From positions 1 to 64,000 of the forward strand of contig CALKOU010000006.1 in NCBI GenBank assembly GCA_938092005.1: a stretch of 64,000 nucleotides of DNA. Reading direction: 5' to 3'. This document shows positions 50,898 to 59,353 of the stretch, piece by piece. The DNA comes from an uncultured Flavobacteriaceae bacterium. GTDB lineage: Bacteria; Bacteroidota; Bacteroidia; Flavobacteriales; Flavobacteriaceae. Position numbers and translations under genes: made by a program. The notes below the pieces were generated by a model, which was not told where the DNA came from, did no database searches, and worked only from the letters and a program-made list of their open reading frames with translations. How positions within the stretch are numbered: position 1 is the stretch's first letter; every line of letters starts with the position of its first letter.

Positions 50898-51596
50898 TTG
50901 GAACAACAAGAAACACTTAGCGCCCAAAATGGACTTTGGTTAGTCCCCACGCCTATTGGCAATTTAGGCGACATTACTTTGCGTGCTTTAGAAGTATTGC
51001 GTACAACTGATGTCATTCTAGCCGAAGACACGCGTACCACTTCAAAGCTGTTAAGACACTATGATATTGATACGCCTATGCGTTCGTTACACATGCACAA
51101 CGAGCATAAGGCGGTTCCTAAAATTGTTTCAGAATTAGCTTCTGGCGGAACGATGTCTTTGGTTTCGGATGCAGGCAGCCCAAGTGTTTCAGACCCTGGG
51201 TTTTTGTTGGTTCGTGCTTGTGTCGAAGCAGAGATTCCTGTTCATGCGTTGCCTGGAGCAACCGCACTAATTCCTGCCTTGACACTTAGTGGATTGCCTA
51301 GCGATAGATTTGTTTTTGAGGGATTTTTGCCTCCTAAAAAAGGACGGCAAAAACGGCTATTGACATTGGCAGCAGAACAGCGCACCATGGTTCTTTATGA
51401 ATCGCCACACCGGATTATAAAAACACTAGAACAGCTTGCCGAGCACTTGGGTGAAGATCGCTCAGCAACTGTTTCAAGAGAACTTACTAAAAAATTTGAG
51501 GAGACCATTCGCGGAACGCTGCATGAGCTTGTGCATCATTTTACGCAAACACCTCCTAAGGGCGAATTTGTAATTGTTATAGCAGGAGGTTCGTGA
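50898..51596 (+). CDS. rsmI: 16S rRNA (cytidine(1402)-2'-O)-methyltransferase
   Basis: GLWLVPTPIGNLGDITLRALEVLRTTDVILAEDTRTTSKLLRHY, LVSDAGSPSVSDPGFLLVR, FEGFLPPKKGRQKRL. Start assigned to a TTG because no suitable in-frame ATG is near. Confidence 0.95.
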   Translation: MEQQETLSAQNGLWLVPTPIGNLGDITLRALEVLRTTDVILAEDTRTTSKLLRHYDIDTPMRSLHMHNEHKAVPKIVSELASGGTMSLVSDAGSPSVSDPGFLLVRACVEAEIPVHALPGATALIPALTLSGLPSDRFVFEGFLPPKKGRQKRLLTLAAEQRTMVLYESPHRIIKTLEQLAEHLGEDRSATVSRELTKKFEETIRGTLHELVHHFTQTPPKGEFVIVIAGGS

Positions 51597-53404
51597 TGCG
51601 TTGGAATATCAAAATGGCTCCTGATCCTACTGCTGTTGCCCACCTTAAAGAGTGCTTGGGTGTTGACCCAATAGTTGCCCATCTTTTGGCACAACGAAAT
51701 ATCAACACTTTTGAGGAAGCAAAAGCGTTTTTTAGACCGCATATCGGACAATTCCACGACCCCTTTTTAATGCAAGACATGGACAAGGCAGTCGCTCGAT
51801 TACAACAGGCTATTGACCAAAACGAGCCCATTATGGTTTATGGGGATTATGATGTGGATGGGACAACATCGGTAAGTTTACTAACTCATTTTTTACGTTC
51901 AAAAGGATGCAAAGTCACCCCCTATATTCCGGATCGATATGCCGAAGGCTATGGGCTTTCCAAAAAAGGAATTGATGTGGCAAAGGAGAACGGCATCAGC
52001 CTAATCGTTGCGTTAGATTGCGGGGTAAAAGCCATCGATCAAGTGGCGTATGCAAATGCTTTAAACATCGGCCTCATCATTTGTGATCATCATACGCCAG
52101 GGGAAAAACTACCAGAAGCTTTAGCGGTATTAGATCCCAAGCGATCCGATTGTGCTTATCCGTTTAAAGAGCTTTGTGGCTGTGGCGTGGGCTTCAAGCT
52201 TATGCAAGGGGTGATGCAAAAACAAGGAAAAGATATTGGCGAACTTGTTGCCTACATGGATTTGGTAGCGGTTGCCATTGCTGCGGATATTGTTCCTATG
52301 GTAGGCGAAAATCGTGCGTTTGCTTTCCTAGGGTTGCAACAGATCAATGGTGCGCCGCGCCCAGGGCTAAAAGCACTTATGCGCGACAAACCTTCGGGAC
52401 AGGTGATCTCGGATGTTGTTTTTGGAATGGCACCACGAATCAACGCAGCAGGACGTATGAAGCACGGCCTACATGCCGTCGAATTACTGCTTTCTGCGAC
52501 TGAAGAAGAAGCGCAAAACCTTGCGCAAGCTGTTGAGGCTTACAATACTTCTCGGCGTGAAGTGGAACAAAATATTACTAAAGAAGCTTTGGCGCATATT
52601 GAAGAAAACAGAGAGGAAAACAACGCTACAACAGTAGTTTACGCGCAGCATTGGCACAAAGGGGTTATCGGTATTGTAGCCTCGCGACTTATTGAAACCT
52701 ATTATCGTCCCACGTTGGTATTTACCCAGGCTTCGTACGGCGAGGCTTCGGTCGGCGAGGCTCCCGATCCGCTCGAGGCGAGCGAAGGGATTTTAGCAGC
52801 CTCGGCACGTTCGGTACGCGGGTTTGATATATATAAAGCTATCGATGCATGTCGTGCGCATATCATCCAATTTGGTGGGCATAAATACGCTGCTGGTGTT
52901 ACTCTTAAAGAAGACAACTACACTGCTTTCAAGGCTGCTTTTGAAGCGGAAGTTCAGAAAACCATTACGCCAGCACAAAAAGAGCAGTCCCTTGAAATCG
53001 ATGTGGTACTTCCCTTTAACAGCATTACACCAAAGCTGTTGCGTGTTCTCAAGCAAATGGAACCTTTTGGACCCGAAAACAGAAGTCCTGTTTTTTGTTC
53101 AGAAGGCGTGCTAGATAGCGGCTATGCAAAATTGGTTGGACAAGACAAAAGCCACCTAAAAGCACGTTTTATACAGGCAGCCGCCTCGGGCGCCTCGGGC
53201 GGATCTGGCGGATCGGGAGCCTCGCCGACCGAAGCCTCGCCGACCGATAGCACTCCAATAGACGCCATTGGTTTTGGATTAGGTAATCGATTATCACTCC
53301 TTCAAAGTGGTAAGCCCCTCCGTATTGCTTATGCCTTAGAAGAAAATGTCTGGCAGGGGAATGTATCGGTGCAATTACGGCTTAAAGATATTTCAGAAAG
53401 CTAA
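51593..53404 (+). CDS. recJ: single-stranded-DNA-specific exonuclease RecJ (with two GC-rich in-frame insertions)
   Basis: MVYGDYDVDGTTSVSLL, LIICDHHTPGEKLPEALAVLDPKR, FGMAPRINAAGRM, QFGGHKYAAGVTL. Confidence 0.96.
   Translation: MMRWNIKMAPDPTAVAHLKECLGVDPIVAHLLAQRNINTFEEAKAFFRPHIGQFHDPFLMQDMDKAVARLQQAIDQNEPIMVYGDYDVDGTTSVSLLTHFLRSKGCKVTPYIPDRYAEGYGLSKKGIDVAKENGISLIVALDCGVKAIDQVAYANALNIGLIICDHHTPGEKLPEALAVLDPKRSDCAYPFKELCGCGVGFKLMQGVMQKQGKDIGELVAYMDLVAVAIAADIVPMVGENRAFAFLGLQQINGAPRPGLKALMRDKPSGQVISDVVFGMAPRINAAGRMKHGLHAVELLLSATEEEAQNLAQAVEAYNTSRREVEQNITKEALAHIEENREENNATTVVYAQHWHKGVIGIVASRLIETYYRPTLVFTQASYGEASVGEAPDPLEASEGILAASARSVRGFDIYKAIDACRAHIIQFGGHKYAAGVTLKEDNYTAFKAAFEAEVQKTITPAQKEQSLEIDVVLPFNSITPKLLRVLKQMEPFGPENRSPVFCSEGVLDSGYAKLVGQDKSHLKARFIQAAASGASGGSGGSGASPTEASPTDSTPIDAIGFGLGNRLSLLQSGKPLRIAYALEENVWQGNVSVQLRLKDISES
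52738..52772 (-). repeat. 35-bp GC-rich inverted repeat, copy 1, inside recJ
   Basis: CGGCGAGGCTTCGGTCGGCGAGGCTCCCGATCCGC; exact reverse complement of 53208-53242. Confidence 0.93.
53208..53242 (+). repeat. 35-bp GC-rich inverted repeat, copy 2, inside recJ
   Basis: GCGGATCGGGAGCCTCGCCGACCGAAGCCTCGCCG; exact reverse complement of 52738-52772. Confidence 0.93.
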
Positions 53405-53418
53405 GACCTTACGCTATA

Positions 53419-55050
53419 TTACCCTTTATACCGCTTAATAAGCTGTGTTGTTGAGCTGTCATGCTCTCCCATAGTTGAAGCTGAAAATTCCTTGAGAATA
53501 ACATCCGCTAATTGTTTCCCCAACTCAACGCCCCACTGGTCGTAGCTGAAGATATTCCAAACTATGCCTTCAACAAATATTTTGTGTTCATACATCGCTA
53601 CAAGCGCACCAAGTGTTTTTGGGGTTAGCCTGTCAATGAGTAAGGTTGTAGTAGGCTTATCTCCCGAAAAGACCTTAAACGGAACTAGCTTCTCCAGCTC
53701 CACTTTGTCCATTCCTTTGTTTGATAACGCTGCTCGAACTTGCGCTTCTGTTTTACCGCTCATGAGTGCTTCAGTTTGCGCAAAAAAGTTAGCCATCAGT
53801 TTGTCGTGGTGGTCTTTGTTATCATAAAGCGACTGGGCAAACCCAATAAATTGTGCTGGAATTCGTTTTGTTCCTTGATGCATTAATTGGAAAAAAGCAT
53901 GCTGTGCGTTTGTGCCCGGCTCGCCCCAAATGATATTGCCCGTTTCATAGGAAACAACTTCGCCGTCTCGATCAATAGACTTGCCATTACTCTCCATAAT
54001 CCCCTGCTGCAAATACGCTGGCAAACGGTGTAAATACTGCGTATAGGGTATAACGGCCTCGGATTGGGCACCCAAAAAGTTGTTATACCAAACCGTGAGT
54101 AACGCTAACATAACCGGAATATTCTCTTCAAATGGTGTGCTTTCAAAATGTGTGTCCATTTGGTTTGCCCCGTCAAGTAGTTCCTCAAAGTTATCGGGGC
54201 CAATAGCAAGCGCAATTGACAGCCCAACGGCACTCCACAAAGAAAAGCGTCCGCCCACCCAATCGTTCATTGGAAATACGTTTTCTGCTTGAATACCAAA
54301 AGCATCAATAGCGGGTAAGTTCGTCGAAACCGCCACAAAGTGATCCCCAACAGCAGCAGCACCTAATGCATCAACGAGCCATTTTTTTGCTGTTGTTGCG
54401 TTCGTTAACGTTTCTTGTGTGCCAAATGACTTTGACACCACCACAAATAAGGTTGTTGCTGGATTTACTTTTTTAAGCACTTCCATAACGTGGTCACCAT
54501 CAACGTTGGACATAAAATGTACGTTTAGGTGGTTTTTATAGTACGCTAAAGCTTCTGTAATCATCATAGGGCCCAAATCCGAACCACCAATACCTATGTT
54601 AACCACATCGGTAAAGGAGTGTCCTGTGCTGCTCTTCCGACTTCCGTCAATGACCGAACTCGCAAATGCGCTTATTTTTTTTCGAACGGCATACACTTCG
54701 GGAATTACATTTTCGCCATCTACACGAACATCCGCGTCCGGCGTTGCTCGCAGCGCAGTATGCAACACGGCTCTACCTTCTGTCTGGTTAATCGTTTCGC
54801 CAGAAAAGTATGCTTTGCGCGCTTCTTCTAAGCCTGCATCTTTAGCTAGTGCAACAAGTGCTTCTTGAATCTTTTCGTCAATGTGGTTTTTAGAATAGTC
54901 TACATAAAAAGACTCCCATGCAATGGAAAACCGTTCGGCTCTAGTGGGATCCGCTTCAAAATAGCTTTGAAGTGTTTTGTGGTTTTTCGCAAATTGCGCG
55001 AGTTTGTTCCAGCTATTGGACGTTGTTGGGTTTTTTTTCGGTAGTGACAT
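53419..55050 (-). CDS. pgi: glucose-6-phosphate isomerase
   Basis: DVVNIGIGGSDLGPMMITEAL, VVVSKSFGTQETLTNA, VGGRFSLWSAVGL, DQWGVELGKQLA. Confidence 0.97.
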   Translation of the reverse strand: MSLPKKNPTTSNSWNKLAQFAKNHKTLQSYFEADPTRAERFSIAWESFYVDYSKNHIDEKIQEALVALAKDAGLEEARKAYFSGETINQTEGRAVLHTALRATPDADVRVDGENVIPEVYAVRKKISAFASSVIDGSRKSSTGHSFTDVVNIGIGGSDLGPMMITEALAYYKNHLNVHFMSNVDGDHVMEVLKKVNPATTLFVVVSKSFGTQETLTNATTAKKWLVDALGAAAVGDHFVAVSTNLPAIDAFGIQAENVFPMNDWVGGRFSLWSAVGLSIALAIGPDNFEELLDGANQMDTHFESTPFEENIPVMLALLTVWYNNFLGAQSEAVIPYTQYLHRLPAYLQQGIMESNGKSIDRDGEVVSYETGNIIWGEPGTNAQHAFFQLMHQGTKRIPAQFIGFAQSLYDNKDHHDKLMANFFAQTEALMSGKTEAQVRAALSNKGMDKVELEKLVPFKVFSGDKPTTTLLIDRLTPKTLGALVAMYEHKIFVEGIVWNIFSYDQWGVELGKQLADVILKEFSASTMGEHDSSTTQLIKRYKG

Positions 55051-56326
55051 ATGTTAGTGATGTTTCTGGACTATAAAATTCAATGCAATCCAGTGTTTCT
55101 TTTAACGGTTGCATATAAACCATATATTTTTCTTTAAGTTGGGAATCAATAGGTTTGGCTTCAGGAAGCTTTTGTTTAAATGGATCTACTTGTTTGCCGT
55201 TTTTCCAAAAACGATAACACACGTGCGGGCCAGAAGTATACCCCGTCATGCCCACCGTGCCAATAATATCTCCTTGCTTGACTTGTTGGCCTCGGCGCAC
55301 CTTGCGCTTTTTCATGTGCAAGTATTGTGTTTTGTAGGTGCCATTATGCCGAATGGTAACGTAATTCCCGTTACCGCGCGTGTAACTGGCGGCAACAACC
55401 GTTCCGTTAGCAGTAGCGCGGATGGGCGTACCAACGGGAGCAGCAAAGTCAGTCCCATAGTGCGGTTTGGTGCGACCATAATACGCAATACGACGACGCT
55501 TGTTGTAACGCGACGAAATTCGTGAAAACTGCACAGGTGCTTGTAAAAAAGCACGGCGTAAGTTTTTACCATTTTCATCAAAAAATTCGGTAATACCACG
55601 TTCTTGATCAGACTCAAACTCAATTGCATAATACGGTTTTTTACGATGCTCAAAATAGGCAGCATGTATGCGATTAAGACCTACATAAATAGAATCATCA
55701 ACGTATTTTTGGGTATATACAATTTTAAAACGATCTCCTTTTTCTAAACGAAAAAAGTCAATACTCCAAGCATATATGTCCGATAAATCAAACGCCAAAA
55801 GTGGGCTGAGTCTTTGGGCGTCTAAGGTTTCGGATAGTGAGCTCGTAATAACGCCTTGTGCTTCAAAGGTTCGTAGCTTAACCTCTTTTGTTTCCTTTCT
55901 CGCATGAATGGAATCTTTTAAATTAACTACGATATAATCCAATACTGAAGGCTGATAAATAAACGCAATTGGATTCGCTATTGAGTCTTTTGAAAACAGA
56001 AATGTATAGGGTCGTTTGGGTTGTATTTTTCTAAAATTATACTGTTTACGAACCTTTCTGTTGATGTTGTAGATTTGGGTGTAATCAAAACCGTTCTCTA
56101 AAAAAATATCGGCAAAAGTATCGCCACTTTGAACCGTATCTCGTACAACTTCATAGTCATTTAGTTTATATCCGTAGGCATAAACCTCAGGCTCAGGCGG
56201 GGAAACAGGTGCTGCTTCTTTGCTTGTTGATCGGCTACACGATACCATCAATGCAGCAATAAAAATAATACGAAAACTACTTCTTAACAACAATTTCGAA
56301 TGGGTTTTTGAGTCCTTTAAATTCAT
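55013..56326 (-). CDS. M23 family peptidoglycan DD-metallopeptidase (lipoprotein)
   Basis: Lipobox ALMVSCSRS; RIAYYGRTKPHYGTDFAAPVGTPIRATANGTVVAASYTRGNGNYVTIRHNGTYKTQYLHMKK. Confidence 0.92.
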   Translation of the reverse strand: MNLKDSKTHSKLLLRSSFRIIFIAALMVSCSRSTSKEAAPVSPPEPEVYAYGYKLNDYEVVRDTVQSGDTFADIFLENGFDYTQIYNINRKVRKQYNFRKIQPKRPYTFLFSKDSIANPIAFIYQPSVLDYIVVNLKDSIHARKETKEVKLRTFEAQGVITSSLSETLDAQRLSPLLAFDLSDIYAWSIDFFRLEKGDRFKIVYTQKYVDDSIYVGLNRIHAAYFEHRKKPYYAIEFESDQERGITEFFDENGKNLRRAFLQAPVQFSRISSRYNKRRRIAYYGRTKPHYGTDFAAPVGTPIRATANGTVVAASYTRGNGNYVTIRHNGTYKTQYLHMKKRKVRRGQQVKQGDIIGTVGMTGYTSGPHVCYRFWKNGKQVDPFKQKLPEAKPIDSQLKEKYMVYMQPLKETLDCIEFYSPETSLTYVTTEKKPNNVQ

Positions 56327-57107
56327 CTAAATCTGCTATAATACTGCCCACGCTCAGGTCGGCCTGTAAGCGAAGAGGTATTTTATTACCATCGCTACTT
56401 ACCCAAAGTGTAATACTTTCACTACTTCGGAACACACGCCCCGACTGAACATAAGGTCTAAACTTTAATGTGTTTACTGTTCCAAATTTTGTTCTGATGG
56501 TTTCCCTGCCTAAAAATTTAAATTTAAAAGCGTAATTGGAAGCGTCAAAAAATAAATTTACCACTACAAAGTCGCCTTTTTTGATGGTTGAGACGTCTAA
56601 CTTGTTTCGCAGTAGGTACACAAAGGATATTAAATCTTGTACATGCGGATCTGTATCATATGTTCCCGCTGTTTTTTTCTTCAGATCACGAACAGTTGCT
56701 TGCTTTCTTTGGTGGTCAAAATCTATAGTAAGGTGTTTTTTATATCCTCCTTCATTAATGTTACGAATGAAATGTAATGGGCGATTGTCGTTTTTTGTGA
56801 AATAAGAATCGTAGTAATCATCTACTTTAAAAAACCAGCGTGCAAAACCTGTGGTGCGGCCCACTCCTTTGGCGTGAAAAATCGTTTGTCCGTCCCGCAC
56901 TTCTTCTGTTAATTCGAGTGTGGCATAACTAGCGTTAAAAATGCCATAATGAATTCTAAACTTTAGCCATTCTCCTGCCTTAAAAGCCGTTTTAGATTGG
57001 GGTTGAAAAGCAATAGATTGCGTACTGTCAATTTCGCTTATTTCTTGTCCAATAAGAGGCATTGATACATTGCATACTATCAGCCATAGCCATATCTGAA
57101 GCTTCAT
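56277..57107 (-). CDS. DUF3108 domain-containing protein
   Basis: FKAGEWLKFRIHYGIFNASYATLEL, VRDLKKKTAGTYDTDPHVQDLISFVYLLR, IPLRLQADLSVGSIIADL. Confidence 0.85.
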   Translation of the reverse strand: MKLQIWLWLIVCNVSMPLIGQEISEIDSTQSIAFQPQSKTAFKAGEWLKFRIHYGIFNASYATLELTEEVRDGQTIFHAKGVGRTTGFARWFFKVDDYYDSYFTKNDNRPLHFIRNINEGGYKKHLTIDFDHQRKQATVRDLKKKTAGTYDTDPHVQDLISFVYLLRNKLDVSTIKKGDFVVVNLFFDASNYAFKFKFLGRETIRTKFGTVNTLKFRPYVQSGRVFRSSESITLWVSSDGNKIPLRLQADLSVGSIIADLDEFKGLKNPFEIVVKK

Positions 57108-57142
57108 AAAGGCAAAAGTACGTAAAAGCATTTATCTTAAAT

Positions 57143-59353
57143 TTAAAATTGCCATCCTAAATTAACGTGAAACAACACGCGCCTATACTGGGGGCTATAT
57201 GCCGCCGTAAGCTCAATAGGACCAGCAAATGTTTCGAGCCCATATGCTATGCCGCCGCTGAAATAGTCTATTGATTTTTTCCATTCACCATTACTAAAAA
57301 TATCATCGCTGACAACACCTGCGTTCATCAAAAACCTCAAGTGATGTTTTGATGTAAACTCATAATCAATAATGGTCTCTGCTTTTACAAAGCTGTCGCC
57401 AGCAGCGTGCTGTAATGGCAGCCCAATAAATGGTTGGTAGTGAAGCATGGGAGCATTGCCATAACCGCCAAAAGCAAAGTCAAAAGCTGGTGAAGAAATA
57501 TCCCCAACGGAGAACCCCCCAGACGTATGTAGCAACAATGACCAGTGTCGTTGTAATGGGGCGGTTACACCCATCGTTGCTTTTCCAATAAAAAACGGGC
57601 TGAAATTAGTAGCAAAACTTTTCGATTTGGCATCAAAATAATACGTTATATCTCCAGCAAAAAAGCCTCCTTTTTTAGGATAAAATGCGTCGTCGCGAGT
57701 ATCAACATTAAGGTACCCAAACGAACTGTAATAGTCTGTATTATCAGCGTATAAAAAACGAGCTGTTTTGGTGTCAAGTACATTTGTTCTAAAGACAGTG
57801 TGTTGATGTGATATGCCTGCACCCAAGACAACTTCTTCCCGAAAAAGTGTTTGTACATAACCGCTGTTTTTTTGAATTAAAACACGGGTGTTTGTTGACT
57901 GAAGCACGTTTGGTGGTTCGCTTTGTTGCAGCACTTCCACAGGCGCAGCTGTTTCAAATTGGTGTTGTTTTGCGCTAAGTCCAATAGACCAAAATCGACC
58001 TTTGTCAATAAAGTAAGAAAACGCATATTGTAAATACTCGCCCAACATGAGGTCTAAGGATAGTGCGTCGTTTTTTAGAATGGCGTGTTTGTGGGTAAGA
58101 TTTACCAATGCTTGCGCTCCAAATAATTTGTCATAATGTAAACTTGCTCGAAGCAGGGTAGTTTGCTGAGTTTCAGAAAGCAAAAGTGTTAGTGTTTCTT
58201 CTTCATTTTGTGTTTTCAGCGTATATCGAAACGCTTCAAAATTTTGAGTAGCTGCAAGGTTTGCCATGCCTTCATCAAGATTTTGAAAAGGGTACATGTT
58301 TTTTGCCTTCAATCGCAATTTCCCTAACAAATAGTTGGCTTTATAATTCGGCGTGGTTTCAATATAAAGCTTGTCTAATTGAAATGCGTCTGGGATTTCC
58401 GTCGCAAACGGCTCTCTGGGAAGCTGCTTTTGTGCCAGCGCTATGAGTTGTGTGCTCGCTTTTTTTCCTGCTAAAACGCCTTGTTCTAAAATAAAGGCTT
58501 GTTTGTCAAAAGAAAGGGTATTGATAGCGTCCAATTCTGGCCGGATATAAATGTCTGTTTTTTCTTTTTTAGGTGCCATTTCTTTTTGTGTTTGGAAACT
58601 TCCTATACGGGTTAATATCTCCGAAAACGTAGTAGCTTCATGTTGGCTACTCACATTTGTTTGTACGTCAATTCCAATAATTACATCAACATTTTTTTTT
58701 AGCATTTCATCAATAGGGTAATTATCTGCCACGCCACCATCAAGAAGTGTACGGTTCCCTACTTTAACAGGTGAAAAAAGGGTGGGAAGTGCGCTACTTG
58801 CGTTTACAGTAAGTGGTAAATATCCTGTGTCTAAAATTGCTTTTTCTCCTGAATTTATGTCTGTTGCTACGCAATAAAACGGAATCGGAAGTTTACTAAA
58901 ATCTGTTGTGTTGCGCTGGTCGTACATAAGTTGTACAAGCAAGCTGTATACGTTTTGTCCTTTAGAAAGCGAAAGCGGGAATTGAATTTTTCCTTTGACA
59001 ACAGGAAGCGTTATCGCATAACGATCCGCATCCTCTTTGGCATCAAACGACTTTGAGTCACGATCAAAATTGTCGTTAATTAAATCCGAAAGGTTCATTC
59101 CTAAGAGCATTTGTTCCAATTGACTTGCAGAATAACCACAAGCGTAAAGCCCTCCCACAATAGCGCCCATACTGGTGCCTCCTATGTAGTCAATCCGAAC
59201 GCCAGCACGTTCGATTTCTTTTAGCACGCCCACATGCGCAATTCCTTTTGCCCCTCCGCCGCTCAAAATCAGACCCACTTTGACATCCTGTTGAACCTGA
59301 CTAAAAACAACAGTCGAAATGAAAACTAAAAAAAACGAGCTAAGATTTTTCAT
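57143..59353 (-). CDS. patatin-like phospholipase with C-terminal outer-membrane beta-barrel-like region
   Basis: VGLILSGGGAKGIAHVGVLKEIERAGVRIDYIGGTSMGAIVGGLYACGYS, DGGVADNYPIDEM; C-terminal alternating beta strands ending ...VLFHVNLGWQF. Confidence 0.9.
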   Translation of the reverse strand: MKNLSSFFLVFISTVVFSQVQQDVKVGLILSGGGAKGIAHVGVLKEIERAGVRIDYIGGTSMGAIVGGLYACGYSASQLEQMLLGMNLSDLINDNFDRDSKSFDAKEDADRYAITLPVVKGKIQFPLSLSKGQNVYSLLVQLMYDQRNTTDFSKLPIPFYCVATDINSGEKAILDTGYLPLTVNASSALPTLFSPVKVGNRTLLDGGVADNYPIDEMLKKNVDVIIGIDVQTNVSSQHEATTFSEILTRIGSFQTQKEMAPKKEKTDIYIRPELDAINTLSFDKQAFILEQGVLAGKKASTQLIALAQKQLPREPFATEIPDAFQLDKLYIETTPNYKANYLLGKLRLKAKNMYPFQNLDEGMANLAATQNFEAFRYTLKTQNEEETLTLLLSETQQTTLLRASLHYDKLFGAQALVNLTHKHAILKNDALSLDLMLGEYLQYAFSYFIDKGRFWSIGLSAKQHQFETAAPVEVLQQSEPPNVLQSTNTRVLIQKNSGYVQTLFREEVVLGAGISHQHTVFRTNVLDTKTARFLYADNTDYYSSFGYLNVDTRDDAFYPKKGGFFAGDITYYFDAKSKSFATNFSPFFIGKATMGVTAPLQRHWSLLLHTSGGFSVGDISSPAFDFAFGGYGNAPMLHYQPFIGLPLQHAAGDSFVKAETIIDYEFTSKHHLRFLMNAGVVSDDIFSNGEWKKSIDYFSGGIAYGLETFAGPIELTAAYSPQYRRVLFHVNLGWQF

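Noticed and set aside
55109-55525. 138-aa plus-strand ORF opposite the M23 peptidase gene
   Set aside because: Antisense shadow of a conserved metallopeptidase domain.
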